Shown here: positions 9,248-18,060 of the stretch, piece by piece
Layout: each line of letters opens with the position of its first letter
Position numbering within the stretch: position 1 is the stretch's first letter
Source of the DNA: a virus
DNA: 33,559 bases
IMG/VR virus record: IMGVR_UViG_3300049218_000480
Span: 1-33,559 of that record
Direction: 5' to 3' (one strand)
The notes under the pieces: generated by a model
Told to the model about the DNA's origin: nothing
The model's database searches: none
The model's input: the letters and a program-made list of their open reading frames with translations, nothing else
Position numbers and translations under genes: made by a program

Positions 9248-9837
9248 GGGGCCATCCCCTGCACGCGCTGCCGAGGCTTCACGAACCGATAGCGGTCGTC
9301 CTGAGCCGCCAAGGCCGCAATGGCGTTCTGGTAGCCGGCACCCCACACGTTGATGCGGTTGTCGTCCTTCAGGTACGGCGAGGCCTCAAGCAGGCAGGCG
9401 TACAGGTAGACGTTCGGGTAGTTGAGGATGAGCCAGTTTTGCGGCAGCGCGTCCGACAGCGACGGGATGCCACTGAAGTAGACGAGGCGGTAGGCCATGT
9501 CCTGCGAGCCATTCAGGACGATGTTGTTGTTGAGGACGTAGGCGCCGATCGGAAGGCCTAGCCGTGTAGCCACTTCGGACGGCGGCTTGATGTCGATGCC
9601 GCGTTCGGTGCCACCAGCAGGCACAAACAGGGCTTCAGCCTGCCGGAAATCCGTGGGCAGCGTGATGACGCCGCTTACCGTCGTGCCCGAGACCTGTTTC
9701 TGCTGGTTCGACAGCCGCAGATCGACCGAAATGCGGGCTTCGGCTAGCTGGATGAAATTGGGGATGACGTTGGTCAGGTCGGCGCGGTGCAGCCAGTCCG
9801 CTACGGCCGATTTGAGGGTGCTGTAGTCGTTCAGCAT
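9244..9837 (-). CDS. Head-tail adaptor (gp11 tail tubular A-like)
   Basis: 197 residues. An N-terminal helix-rich part (TLKSAVADWLHRADLTNVI, PNFIQLAEARISVDLR) precedes a beta domain and a C-terminal helix ending in a basic tail. This matches the adaptor or tail tubular A family, in which the opening 'IPNFIQLAEARI.RDLR' pattern is recurrent. The protein forms the ring between the portal and the nozzle. Its stop overlaps the nozzle gene start as GTGA. Confidence 0.82.
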   Translation of the reverse strand: MLNDYSTLKSAVADWLHRADLTNVIPNFIQLAEARISVDLRLSNQQKQVSGTTVSGVITLPTDFRQAEALFVPAGGTERGIDIKPPSEVATRLGLPIGAYVLNNNIVLNGSQDMAYRLVYFSGIPSLSDALPQNWLILNYPNVYLYACLLEASPYLKDDNRINVWGAGYQNAIAALAAQDDRYRFVKPRQRVQGMAP

Positions 9838-9862
9838 GGCGAATTCATCCCGTCCTGATAGC

Positions 9863-10414
9863 TCACGTCGCCAGTGCTCCCGAGGTGCGCAGTGCCGCTA
9901 GGAGCGCGTTCCAGTTGAGCGCGGTGGGCGCCACGAGCACGTCCGTCATGGCGGGCATCTGCTTGATGGTGCCGGCTGCGCTGCTTGTAGCGGCGGGAAG
10001 GCGGGCAGCGGCAACGTTCCCGGTCAGCTTGGCGGCGTCCAGCGAGGTCACATTGAGCGCAACGTCAGCCGAGCCATCGAACTGCACCGCGGTGGCTGTC
10101 GCGGCGCCCGTCATGGACACTGCGCGCGGCGTCTGAAGCTTAGATGCCGTGTTCGCGAGGTCGGCTGTGGACGTGGGCGGTGCCGTGTAGACCATCGCCA
10201 GGGTCGCTACAAGCTGCTCCTGCGGCATGCTCATGCCAAACCGGGCATTGGTCAGCATGAAGCGCTGGACCTCTGGCAGAACGGCGGTGTTGACGCCTAC
10301 GGCCGACGTGATCGAGGCGACGAGGCTGGCCTGACCGTTGTAGAGCGAATTCGGGTCGGGCGCGGCGGAAAAGTAGGCCCCGACGATGGAGGCAAGCTGA
10401 GACTGGATGCTCAC
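9863..10414 (-). CDS. Head fibre / decoration-type protein
   Basis: 183 residues, GTG start overlapping the upstream stop as GTGA. The N-terminal 80 residues are helical. The middle has the fibre-like pattern VSMTGAATATAVQFDGSADV, common in phage tail and head fibres, and the C-terminus ends in NWNALLAALRTSGALAT, which resembles the short C-terminal signature of head fibre proteins. It follows the capsid genes and precedes the adaptor, which suits a head-surface appendage. A short tail fibre is an alternative. Confidence 0.5.
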   Translation of the reverse strand: MSIQSQLASIVGAYFSAAPDPNSLYNGQASLVASITSAVGVNTAVLPEVQRFMLTNARFGMSMPQEQLVATLAMVYTAPPTSTADLANTASKLQTPRAVSMTGAATATAVQFDGSADVALNVTSLDAAKLTGNVAAARLPAATSSAAGTIKQMPAMTDVLVAPTALNWNALLAALRTSGALAT

Positions 10415-10701
10415 ACCCGGCCCTCGTGTACACGGAAGGCCGCCAGCGCGGGATCGTTGAGCATCCGCGTCTGGATATCGGGGTTGCGCATGAATTCTTG
10501 GAAGGTGACCCCGTTGTCGTTGCAGTACATTTCGATCATGAAGCGCGGCACGACGCCCAGCAGCCGCATGTCCTTGGAGCCGGTATTTCCCGTCTCGCGT
10601 AGTTCCTTGCAGTGGTCAGCCACGTACCGAAGGCTTTCCACCGACTCCGACGCGATATCGACCATGACGCCGGCTGACTGCTGGATCAGGTTGCGTTCCA
10701 T
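10411..10701 (-). CDS. Hypothetical protein downstream of the capsid gene
   Basis: 96 residues from the ATG at 10701, chosen because GGGAG lies 5-6 bases upstream; a TTG four codons earlier overlaps that site. Highly charged and helical (SVESLRYVADHCKELRE, RFMIEMYCNDNGVTFQEFM). No domain recognised. It is the first gene after the minus-strand terminator that follows the capsid gene. Possibly a head completion or assembly protein, judged only from position. Confidence 0.6.
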   Translation of the reverse strand: MERNLIQQSAGVMVDIASESVESLRYVADHCKELRETGNTGSKDMRLLGVVPRFMIEMYCNDNGVTFQEFMRNPDIQTRMLNDPALAAFRVHEGRV

Positions 10702-10710
10702 CGTTTCTCC

Positions 10711-10738
10711 CAAAAGAAAGGGCGCCCGAAGGCGCCCT
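10711..10738 (-). terminator. Intrinsic terminator after the major capsid gene
   Basis: On the minus strand an 8-bp GC-rich stem (10719-10726 with 10731-10738) and a tetraloop TTCG are followed by TTTCTTTT. It lies between the capsid stop (10761) and the next start (10701). It could reduce expression of the tail genes relative to capsid, or be read through by an antitermination-modified polymerase. Confidence 0.85.
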
Positions 10739-10760
10739 CTCGTCTTTGCTGCGTGGTGGT

Positions 10761-11759
10761 TTACGCGCCGGTAGCGGTCAGGTCACGGATCGCACCGAGC
10801 GTGCTTTCCTGGCGCACGATAAGCGTGGCTTCCGTGCGAATCTGCCAGTTCTTGGCATCACCCGTGGTCGCGAGCTGCTCCGATTCGAACGGGCGGAGCT
10901 GACCCAGAGCGATCTTGTCGTAGTCGATCACGTAGGCCGTGTTGACCAGGCCGGCGCCACCCGTACCCATCACGCGGTCCGGAACCACCTTCGACACGCC
11001 GAAGTCGTGGCCATAGAAAGAGAACGCGGTCTGCAAAACGACCTCGTTGGCCTGCTTCGACTTACTGACGCCGGGCTGCATGGCGACTTCGTTGGTGCGC
11101 TGCACGTTCGTGGTGAAGGTCGAGACCCGGCGCTTGTGCTGCGGACTGACCAGAAGCACGCTCGCGTCGCCGCCGTTCTGGTAAGCGGAGTTGATGACGT
11201 TGTCGAGCGAGGTGTTAACGAACGCGCGAAGCGTGCCCAGCGTCGGGGCCGTGTTGGTCTGCGGGTTCGGGGCAACACCGCCTGCGCCGAAGTCGTTGTT
11301 GGTCGCAATGAAGCCGTAGAGACCGCGCATCTGGCCGGCAACGCCGGACGTACCCGTGACCGCGATGGGGTTGCCGATGGCCGCGGCTTCCATGTCGCGC
11401 TTCAGCTCGACCATCTTCTTGGTCTTCAGGCGGGCGATTTCGGACGAGCGGCCGTACTTGCGCACCGCCTCCGCCGTGTTCGACACCGACACTGTGTCCT
11501 GAAAAATCTGCGTCCGGTTGTTGTACTGACCCGGCTGGGTCTGCGCCGAATAGCTGGCGTCGGCACCTTCGATAGCGGCGTTGGAGCCGTTCGGGGCGCG
11601 GTAGACGTCTGCCGTCCACTCGTGCAGCACGTTTTCGACCTTCACGCGGTCGATGGAGCTGATGAGCGGCGCGTCGGACGGGCGGAAGTTGTAAATCTTG
11701 TCTTCCACGTCCTCGGCGACGCGGATGACGCTCGGGGTGATGAGGGTGTTTGCGGGCAT
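10761..11759 (-). CDS. Major capsid protein, SU10 family
   Basis: 332 residues, HK97-fold shell protein. The pattern of an early APLISSIDR segment, then RTQIFQDTVSVSNTAEAVRK, then KKMVELKRDMEAAAIGN and a later RRVSTFTTNVQR segment is that of the SU10-type major capsid family (DUF5309). It is preceded by the scaffold gene at 17 bases and followed by an intrinsic terminator. ATG at 11759 has AAGGAA 6-7 bases upstream. No N-terminal delta domain is visible, consistent with a separate scaffolding protein. Confidence 0.9.
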   Translation of the reverse strand: MPANTLITPSVIRVAEDVEDKIYNFRPSDAPLISSIDRVKVENVLHEWTADVYRAPNGSNAAIEGADASYSAQTQPGQYNNRTQIFQDTVSVSNTAEAVRKYGRSSEIARLKTKKMVELKRDMEAAAIGNPIAVTGTSGVAGQMRGLYGFIATNNDFGAGGVAPNPQTNTAPTLGTLRAFVNTSLDNVINSAYQNGGDASVLLVSPQHKRRVSTFTTNVQRTNEVAMQPGVSKSKQANEVVLQTAFSFYGHDFGVSKVVPDRVMGTGGAGLVNTAYVIDYDKIALGQLRPFESEQLATTGDAKNWQIRTEATLIVRQESTLGAIRDLTATGA

Positions 11760-11776
11760 GTTCGTTCCTTAGGGGG

Positions 11777-12784
11777 TCAGATGCCGCGCTCATGGGCGAG
11801 AGAACTCAGCGCATCCAGGGATTCCGGGTTGCGGCGGAAGTTCTCACCGGCCTTCTTGGCGGCGGCGGTCGTGTTGGCGTTGCCGGAGGTGCCCGGTTTG
11901 ACGGGTGTCGGCGGAGTCGGAGGGGCGGCGGGTGCCTTCTTGGCCTGCAAGGCTTGGTGGCGACGCCAGAGCGCCGCATCGCGGGCAATGACGACGGCGC
12001 GGGGATCGGACAGGCCGGCCAGCTCGTCGTCGCTGTAACCCGCGTCACGCAGGGTCGAGGCGATGTCGCGCGTTTCGGCCGTTCGCTTGGTCGAGTCCTT
12101 CCATTCGGGGAGCATGTCCAGCAGTCGGGTCTCTGCCTGCTTCAGGGATTCGGCCTGCGCTTTCGCGCCCTCGTTGATCGCCTGCTGCTGCATTGCCTGC
12201 CGCTGCGCTTCCGCCTGGTTCAGCAACTGAACCTTGCCCTGCATCCGAGCCTGTGCCCGCAAATACTCCTGCGGGTCCGACTCGATCAATCCCGCAAGCT
12301 GGCTCTGGTCGCCGACAAGCTCCCGGTATAGCGCGGCTGACAGCGTGTCCAGGGCGTTGACTCGCTGCGCGAGTTCGCTGTGGACCTGCTGCCGTTCTGC
12401 CTGCGCGGTACGGGTTAGCTCGGCGGCTTCAGAGGTCTTGCGTCGATAGTCCTGCTCGCGCATGTAGCCCTGGGTGGCCTCATGCAGCGTTATTTCGTGT
12501 TCTTCGCCCTGGATGCTGACTTTGACCTTGCGGGTTTTCCACGACTCGTCGTCATCCTTAGCGGCCTTCTCGTCGTCCTTGCCGCCGTCGTCGTCGGATG
12601 CGCCGTCGTCGCCACCTTCGTCATCGGTGGTCGTGTTTTCGTCGCCCTCGGTCTCGCCGCGGCTGTCATCCTGCGTCGATTCCTCGTTCTCGCTGAGGTC
12701 CAGAAGGCCCGCAATGTCGTTGATGCTCGGCTCCGCTTCCGGTTGGCCGCTATCGGTGGTGAATTCCGCTGCCGGTTGATTCAC
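11777..12784 (-). CDS. Capsid scaffolding protein
   Basis: 335 residues from GTG 12784, picked because GGAG lies 6-9 bases upstream. Residues about 35-85 form a very acidic low-complexity stretch of Asp, Glu, Asn and Thr. Residues 105-240 are a Gln/Ala/Glu-rich coiled coil, and the C-terminus has a Pro-rich linker and basic end. Acidic N-terminus, coiled coil and position immediately before the capsid gene are characteristic of podovirus scaffolds, which co-assemble with the capsid protein and leave the prohead. Confidence 0.85.
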   Translation of the reverse strand: MNQPAAEFTTDSGQPEAEPSINDIAGLLDLSENEESTQDDSRGETEGDENTTTDDEGGDDGASDDDGGKDDEKAAKDDDESWKTRKVKVSIQGEEHEITLHEATQGYMREQDYRRKTSEAAELTRTAQAERQQVHSELAQRVNALDTLSAALYRELVGDQSQLAGLIESDPQEYLRAQARMQGKVQLLNQAEAQRQAMQQQAINEGAKAQAESLKQAETRLLDMLPEWKDSTKRTAETRDIASTLRDAGYSDDELAGLSDPRAVVIARDAALWRRHQALQAKKAPAAPPTPPTPVKPGTSGNANTTAAAKKAGENFRRNPESLDALSSLAHERGI

Positions 12785-12801
12785 TGGTTTCTCCAAGGCA
12801 T

Positions 12802-12823
12802 AAAAAAACCCGCCAAGGCGGGT
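12802..12823 (-). terminator. Intrinsic terminator before the scaffold gene
   Basis: On the minus strand a 6-7-bp stem (12808-12814 with 12817-12823, tight loop) is followed by seven T residues. It lies between the 95-residue gene (12852-13139) and the scaffold start at 12784, so it interrupts the packaging and capsid parts of the late operon. Confidence 0.85.
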
Positions 12824-12851
12824 CGGGGTGACTCAGCGGGGTGCGCTGTGG

Positions 12852-13139
12852 TCAGAAATGGGTGCCGAGTCGGTCGTTCACTGCCTGCTTTGCGCGGGAC
12901 GCCAGGGTGGCGCGAGCCAGCACACCGGACTCCATGACACCGGTCAGCTGCATCACCAGCTTGTCCAGCAGCTTGGTGCTGAGCCAGAGGGTTTCACGGC
13001 CCTGCGTGTCGCGTGCCGGCGATCCCTGCCACTGCGCGAGGATGTCCTGGCGGATCGTCTCGACGGCCTCACGGAACAACGGGTCTTCAAGGATGCGTCG
13101 GGCGCTCTCACCGCGCTGGGCTTCCAGTTCGGGGGTCAT
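12852..13139 (-). CDS. Small protein downstream of the portal
   Basis: 95 residues, predicted fully helical (SARRILEDPLFREAVETIRQDI and TKLLDKLVMQLTGVMESGV). Start overlaps the portal stop as ATGA. Small helical proteins of this kind, without known function, are common between portal and scaffold genes in podoviruses. No family name is proposed. Confidence 0.7.
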   Translation of the reverse strand: MTPELEAQRGESARRILEDPLFREAVETIRQDILAQWQGSPARDTQGRETLWLSTKLLDKLVMQLTGVMESGVLARATLASRAKQAVNDRLGTHF

Positions 13140-15448
13140 GCTGCGCCTCCATCAAGGTCATTTTCACGTCCCACGAAGGACGAGACGCCAGAGGCATCCT
13201 TGGCTCCCTGCGCGGCGGCGGCTTCGACCTTGGCGGCCGCGTTGATGCGCGCCACCTCGATGGCCGTCTGCTGCGCAAGCTCGGCCTTGTAGCGGGCCAA
13301 CTCCGCGTCTTTCTCGGCCTTGAACTGCGCCAGGGCCATGTCGTTCTGCATCTGCGCCGCGTTGCGCTGGGCCTCTAGTTCGGTCTCGGCCTGTGCCTGC
13401 TGCGCCTGTGCGGCCTGCTTCATGCGCTCCACCTCGATGTCACCTTGCTGCTTGGCGGCCTGCAACTGGCCTTGCTGCTGCATTTCGGCCATTCGTGCCT
13501 GCGACTCGGCCTGGACCTTTGCCATAGCGGCAGCATTCGGGTCCGGCGCCTGCGGAGGCGGGGCATTCGGGTCGGGTGGTGTGAAGAACTGCGACGCGTC
13601 CTTGTAGCCCATTGCCTCGCACAGCTTGGCGATGGCGTTGTACCCGTTCTGTGGCTGCACGAGTCCGTACTGCGCCGCCTGGGCCTGCAAGGCGATGAGG
13701 GTCTGCAACTGCTGCAACTGGCGGTCCTTGGACGAGGTGCCCACACCCACCGACACCACCATGTCGTAGTCGGTGCTCCATGCCCGCGGGTCGATCTGCA
13801 TCCAGTGGCCATTGATCTTGATCTGCTGCTCGCGGTCCTGATAGGTCGTGGCGAGCTTCAGGATCAGCTTGTACAGGCGCTTGATGCCCGTCTCGGCCAG
13901 GACGCGGGCTACCAGCTCCATACGCTGCGCGGCGGCGTCTGCAAGCTGGGCGACGCCCTGGGAACCGATCTGCGACTGGCTCAGCTCGTTGCCCACAAGG
14001 CCCTGGCTGAACTCTTTCACGCCGGTACGGCCATCGCGGACCTGATTGAAGTATTCAAGTCCGGCCTGTGCCTGCGCCCCGATGTTCACCGGCACAATCT
14101 CGCGCATCATGCCCGCCTGGCGGACACGGACCACACCGCCCGGCGTCGGGCTCAGGAAGTCATCGAGGTTGACTTGGCCCTCAACCACCTCGGTGCGCGG
14201 GGTGTTCGACAGGTACATGTTGTCGAGCAACTGGCGGGTGATCGCCGTTTTGATCCGCTGGATGTCCTCGACCAAGTCGTGGAAGGACATGCCGATCAGC
14301 TTGTAGGGCATCAGCACGGGCGTGAACAGGGCGAAGGGGTGCTCCGCTACCACCTCGTTCTCAAACACCGTTGAGCCGGCCTTGACCACGCGGCGGTACT
14401 CGGCGATGCCGTCCTTGTCGTAGTCCACCAGCAGGTAGGCTTCGGTGACCGTGACCTTGCGCTGCGACTCGTCGGCCGGATCGTCGTCGTAGTCGTTCAC
14501 TCCGTCCAGATCGCCACGGCTGGACGCCTCAGACGACATGTTGGCCTGCTTGTCGTCCGGCAGGGCGTCGATCTTGTCGTCCGGGTAGCCGATGCTTCGC
14601 AGGTCCGACATGGTGCGTTCCACGTCGTGCCCGATGTATCGAAGCTTGCCAACGTCCCGGTTGTCCTTGGACATGGTGATTTCTTCGGGCGGCACACCCT
14701 CCACCACGAATTCGTCCTTGCGCTTCTTGCGGCTGACCTTCACGTCGAAGGTGACCGGCGAGGCTTGGGGCTGGCCCATCGCCATCTGGCCCTGTGCAGG
14801 GTCGGCCATCATGGGCGGCACAATATTCCCTAAGTACCCGTTCCCAATGGTGTTTATGCCGGCCACCTGCTGGACCTCCGTGACTTCGTCCACGGTGATT
14901 TCGCTGTCGGACTGCAATGCCTGCAATTCAAGAACGGTCAGGCCCGTATAGGCTTCCTCCTTGGTCGCCCAGCTACGGTCGCAGTAGACCTTGACGATGC
15001 CCATGCGGGTGATGAGGCACGACTTGATCGCATCGTGCAGGACCGTGAAGCCCTCGTTCTTCCTGTGCAGGATGTAGCCGCAGTATTCGGTGGCGTCGGT
15101 GCAGTTCTGCTCGTCACCCTGTGCGGTCGGCTCAAACCGGACCACATCATCCGTGCCGGCGAACATGCGCATCAGGCTGGGCATCATCCACTCGACCGTA
15201 TCCATCAGGTCTTTGGAGACGACACGGGAGCGGCCTTCAACCTCCGGCGGGGCCAGCTTGCCGATGGCCTCGCCGTTGTAGAACTGCATGGCGGCCTCTC
15301 GGTCGCTTTGCATCTGGTCATTGGCTCCGATGCCATTGTCCCGCTCACGATCGATCAGCGCGCACAGGGCGGCGTCGGTCATCGTCTTGCTACTGCCCGA
15401 AGGCTCGGTGTAGCCGGCGTTGATTTCGTCGTAAGGGTTGGGTTTCAC
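13136..15448 (-). CDS. Portal protein
   Basis: 770 residues from a GTG at 15448 that overlaps the terminase stop as GTGA. The early motif VEGRSRVVSKDLMDTVEWMM and the length are characteristic of the P22-type portal family. Residues about 600-745 are a long Gln/Ala/Glu/Lys-rich coiled coil, matching the extended barrel region of P22-like portals. It forms the dodecameric ring through which the terminase packages DNA. Strongly supported by neighbours: large terminase upstream, scaffold and capsid downstream. Confidence 0.93.
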   Translation of the reverse strand: MKPNPYDEINAGYTEPSGSSKTMTDAALCALIDRERDNGIGANDQMQSDREAAMQFYNGEAIGKLAPPEVEGRSRVVSKDLMDTVEWMMPSLMRMFAGTDDVVRFEPTAQGDEQNCTDATEYCGYILHRKNEGFTVLHDAIKSCLITRMGIVKVYCDRSWATKEEAYTGLTVLELQALQSDSEITVDEVTEVQQVAGINTIGNGYLGNIVPPMMADPAQGQMAMGQPQASPVTFDVKVSRKKRKDEFVVEGVPPEEITMSKDNRDVGKLRYIGHDVERTMSDLRSIGYPDDKIDALPDDKQANMSSEASSRGDLDGVNDYDDDPADESQRKVTVTEAYLLVDYDKDGIAEYRRVVKAGSTVFENEVVAEHPFALFTPVLMPYKLIGMSFHDLVEDIQRIKTAITRQLLDNMYLSNTPRTEVVEGQVNLDDFLSPTPGGVVRVRQAGMMREIVPVNIGAQAQAGLEYFNQVRDGRTGVKEFSQGLVGNELSQSQIGSQGVAQLADAAAQRMELVARVLAETGIKRLYKLILKLATTYQDREQQIKINGHWMQIDPRAWSTDYDMVVSVGVGTSSKDRQLQQLQTLIALQAQAAQYGLVQPQNGYNAIAKLCEAMGYKDASQFFTPPDPNAPPPQAPDPNAAAMAKVQAESQARMAEMQQQGQLQAAKQQGDIEVERMKQAAQAQQAQAETELEAQRNAAQMQNDMALAQFKAEKDAELARYKAELAQQTAIEVARINAAAKVEAAAAQGAKDASGVSSFVGRENDLDGGAA

Positions 15449-16734
15449 GCGGTCGCCATTCGTGGAGAGGTGATTGCTTTGCCCCAGCCGGGGGAAACCT
15501 GGCTCGGGTAATCGATGGCCATGAGGCCGAATGCGTCAGAGCCGTGCGACGACCAGTCGTGCTCAGGCCCTAAGCCGATGCCGCGGGCGTCGTCCTTCTT
15601 CTCGTGATACCAGCCGAGGGCATCGCGTCCGCCTTCGGTCGTGGACTCGTTGAACCGGATCGACGGGAACACGCGGCGGACCGCCTCGATGCGGTTGTTG
15701 GCCGCGCCGGCACCCATATTCGGGATGACCCGGACATCGAACCCGGCTTCCGTCAGGGCGCTCCGGTAGCTGACGTTGAACACCTTGTCGTTGGTGTTCC
15801 CGTCGTGCGGGAGGACCATCTGAGCCTTCTCGTACTTCTTCTCGCGCAGCCACCCGACGTGCGTTGCCAAGGGTTGCCCCACGGCCTCGTAGTAGCCCAG
15901 AACCCGGACCTCCGTACCCACGAACTGGACGATCCAGATCGCGCAGGCGTCAGCCCGGGCGCCCGTGCCACCGATGTCCCAATACGCCCTGATCGTCATC
16001 AGAGGGTCGGGCGCGACGATCCCGATACGCCCCTGCGCCTTGGCCTCCGCCATGTGCTTGGCGAAGTAGGCGCCCGATGCCACGCCGGCATACTCGCCGT
16101 CCCATATGTGCCCGTAGTCCTCGGGCGTCTGGCGCAGGCAGTCAAGGCGCTCCTGCTCAAGCTCAGGCGTGAACCAGGGGTTGTCGCTCCAATTGGCCTC
16201 AACCACCGCCGCGCCAGTGGGCTTCTCTGCCCCCCGGAACATCATGTCCACCGGATCGACCTTGCGCCGCGGGTTCCAGCTAGCCCAAATCTCTGAGCCT
16301 GGCGCGCGGATCGTCGGCCGCAGCAGCTTCAGCGACAGAGACGACATGGTTTGGGCTTCCTCGATCCATGCCCGCTTGAAGCCCTCAAGCGACTTGATCG
16401 ACTCCGCCGTATGGTCCTGCATGCCCTGGAAGGTGATAACCCCGTCACCTGGGGTCTGGATCACCTCGTTGAACACCTTGAAGCCATCGGCCTCGCCCAG
16501 CCCAAGGTGCGCCAGCTTGTTCTCGATCAGGCGCTTGGACGACTGCTTGAGCGACTTCTGCACCTCACGGATGCACACCGACAGCAGCCCGGGCTCGCGC
16601 AGGCTGTCCTCGATCAGCAGCTCCCCGAAGAAATGCGACTTGCCCGACCCTCGTCCGCCGTGAGCCGCCTTATAGCGCGCAGGCTCTAGCAGCGGATGGA
16701 AGACCTCCGCTGTGGCGATACTGAGGGTTGCCAT
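15445..16734 (-). CDS. terL: Terminase large subunit
   Basis: 429 residues. ATPase domain with Walker A GGRGSGKS at residues 26-33 and a Walker B-like WIEEA at 123-127. C-terminal RNase H-like nuclease with YWDIGGTG containing D253, another Asp at 262, and a late GSDAFG segment providing acidic residues. This is a PBSX/Terminase_3-type motor that cuts concatemers and pumps DNA into the prohead. ATG overlaps the small-subunit stop as TAATG. Length is typical. Confidence 0.95.
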   Translation of the reverse strand: MATLSIATAEVFHPLLEPARYKAAHGGRGSGKSHFFGELLIEDSLREPGLLSVCIREVQKSLKQSSKRLIENKLAHLGLGEADGFKVFNEVIQTPGDGVITFQGMQDHTAESIKSLEGFKRAWIEEAQTMSSLSLKLLRPTIRAPGSEIWASWNPRRKVDPVDMMFRGAEKPTGAAVVEANWSDNPWFTPELEQERLDCLRQTPEDYGHIWDGEYAGVASGAYFAKHMAEAKAQGRIGIVAPDPLMTIRAYWDIGGTGARADACAIWIVQFVGTEVRVLGYYEAVGQPLATHVGWLREKKYEKAQMVLPHDGNTNDKVFNVSYRSALTEAGFDVRVIPNMGAGAANNRIEAVRRVFPSIRFNESTTEGGRDALGWYHEKKDDARGIGLGPEHDWSSHGSDAFGLMAIDYPSQVSPGWGKAITSPRMATA

Positions 16735-17093
16735 TACTTCGGTCGGACGATGACGCGCTCAATGCCAGTGACACGGACATCCTGCTTGACCTCGGACTTG
16801 TCCGTGTAGTCGTCGCGGAACCGGCAGCTCACCTGCTTGGCCCACAGGGAGGCGTTGAAGCCCTGCATCACTAAGCCGGACTGGCCCATATCTTCGAACC
16901 AGGCTTGAGCCAAATCCTTGGCGCGTGTGATTGCGGCCAAAAATTCCGGGTGCTCATCGGCCCAGTTACGAAGCGTCTGCCTTGCAACGTCCAATGAGGC
17001 AGCTATCTGAGCGTGGCTTTTCCCTTGGCGCCCAAGCTCTACGACCTGATCGCAGAACTCAGGCCGATAGTCAGTGGGGCGTCCGGCTGGCAT
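16734..17093 (-). CDS. terS: Terminase small subunit
   Basis: 119 residues from ATG 17093 (MPAGRPTDYRPEF), four bases after the upstream stop; an ATG at 17132 would overlap the previous gene by 35 bases. Residues about 15-40 form a helix-turn-helix (KSHAQIAASLDVARQTLRNW), the DNA-recognition motif of small terminase subunits, followed by an oligomerisation helix. It recognises the packaging site and hands DNA to TerL, encoded next with a TAATG overlap. Confidence 0.88.
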   Translation of the reverse strand: MPAGRPTDYRPEFCDQVVELGRQGKSHAQIAASLDVARQTLRNWADEHPEFLAAITRAKDLAQAWFEDMGQSGLVMQGFNASLWAKQVSCRFRDDYTDKSEVKQDVRVTGIERVIVRPK

Positions 17094-17097
17094 GGCT

Positions 17098-17484
17098 TCA
17101 GACCGGATAGCAGAACGGACGGGAATCGTCATCCTTCATCGCCTTGGCACTGGCGACGAGCAGGACACCGAAGGCCGGGGATGCGCCACCCGTGGGCGCG
17201 AAGACGTTGAGGTTGACCAGCTCGTCGCCGTTTTCCTCGCTCTCGTCGGTCGTGGGCTGGAAACTGGTGATGACACCGGCCACGGGGGCGACGGCACGAC
17301 GGTCGATTTCCGCCTGCTTCTTGTCCTCGTCCTTCTGGCTCTCGATGGTCGGAGTGGCGTTGTAGAAGTGGACGATGGTTCCGACCATTTCGTGGGACCG
17401 CTTCAGGCGGGCTTCCTCACGCTTGGCGTCTTTCTCATCCGCCAGCTCGACGGAGGTCTTGGTGTTTGTCTTGGACGTTGCCAT
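17098..17484 (-). CDS. Hypothetical protein upstream of terS
   Basis: 128 residues, N-terminus charged and probably disordered (ELADEKDAKREEARLKR), then a beta-rich part (MVGTIVHFYNATPTIES, GVITSFQPTTDE, ELVNLNVFAP) resembling small phage proteins of the lysis-to-packaging junction. The ATG follows AGGAGG, the best ribosome site in this stretch. No function recognised. Confidence 0.65.
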   Translation of the reverse strand: MATSKTNTKTSVELADEKDAKREEARLKRSHEMVGTIVHFYNATPTIESQKDEDKKQAEIDRRAVAPVAGVITSFQPTTDESEENGDELVNLNVFAPTGGASPAFGVLLVASAKAMKDDDSRPFCYPV

Positions 17485-17496
17485 GGGGCTTGCCTC

Positions 17497-17685
17497 CTAG
17501 GGCGTGATGATCGAGGTGGGCGGATTGGCGAAGTGCCCTTCCAAGTAGTAGTTGAGGTCAGCCCAATTACCGAAGACCAGGGATTGGGTGGCGGGGTCCG
17601 TCGTGGACTGGACCACCGCAAAGCCGTTGAAGGTCTTCACGATGGTGACGTTCGTGCCAGTGATCCAAGTCGGGTCGCCCTGCAT
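17497..17685 (-). CDS. Small hypothetical late protein
   Basis: 62 residues from ATG 17685; GAGGAA sits at the right distance for this start, whereas the ATG at 17691 (overlapping the upstream stop as ATGA) would have no spacing. Compact beta-type sequence (TGTNVTIVKTFNGFAVVQS, then NWADLNYYLEGHF). No family recognised. Confidence 0.55.
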   Translation of the reverse strand: MQGDPTWITGTNVTIVKTFNGFAVVQSTTDPATQSLVFGNWADLNYYLEGHFANPPTSIITP

Positions 17686-17687
17686 GG

Positions 17688-17855
17688 TCATTTCCTCGGG
17701 GTATCGGTTACGCGCTGGGGAGCCACACAGTCACAGGGGCCAGGCTCGTAAGCCGGAGCCCTGCTGGTGGCGCAGGTATTGGTGTGCTGGGTCGTGCCGC
17801 TCTGTGCGATGTACCGGGCGGCTGCGCGCTCGTTGGCGGCGCCTTGGTCATCCAC
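17688..17855 (-). CDS. Small Cys/Pro-containing hypothetical protein
   Basis: 55 residues from a GTG at 17855 that overlaps the end of the upstream gene by 8 bases. N-terminal helix (AANERAAARYIAQSG) and a Cys/Pro-rich C-terminus (CATSRAPAYEPGPCDCVAP). Support is limited to the gap-free tiling of the operon and the short overlaps on both sides. No function known. Confidence 0.42.
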   Translation of the reverse strand: MDDQGAANERAAARYIAQSGTTQHTNTCATSRAPAYEPGPCDCVAPQRVTDTPRK

Positions 17856-18060
17856 GGGATAGTTCGTCCTCGCCCAACCACTCGACGCGACGGCACTTGT
17901 CGTCATCGAAGTAGGCGATCTGGTATTCCTTGCCCGCAGCCGAGGCGCATACCTGCTTCACCCGGCCGTAGCATTCGGCATCGACCAGGCGAACCTTGTC
18001 ACCGATAGCGAAGGCGAAGGCGATGACGTTCTGGCCTACGTGGCTGGTGGTGGCGATCAC
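17848..18060 (-). CDS. Small KOW/SH3-like protein
   Basis: 70 residues from a GTG at 18060 overlapping the Rz1 stop as GTGA. The pattern GDKVRLVDAECYGRVKQVC followed by EYQIAYFDDDKCRRVEWL is that of a small SH3/KOW-like beta-barrel found in short phage proteins. Longer in-frame extensions run through Rz1 and are rejected. Function unknown. Confidence 0.6.
   Translation of the reverse strand: MIATTSHVGQNVIAFAFAIGDKVRLVDAECYGRVKQVCASAAGKEYQIAYFDDDKCRRVEWLGEDELSRG

Noticed and set aside
10746-12038. 430-residue plus-strand frame opposite capsid and scaffold genes
   Set aside because: Its codons mirror the GC-rich capsid and scaffold genes. It has no ribosome site, spans two real genes, and its composition is Arg/Val/Gly mirror sequence.
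13445-14374. 309-residue plus frame within the portal gene
   Set aside because: Antisense reading of a well-supported portal gene; Leu/His/Arg-rich mirror composition and no conserved domain.
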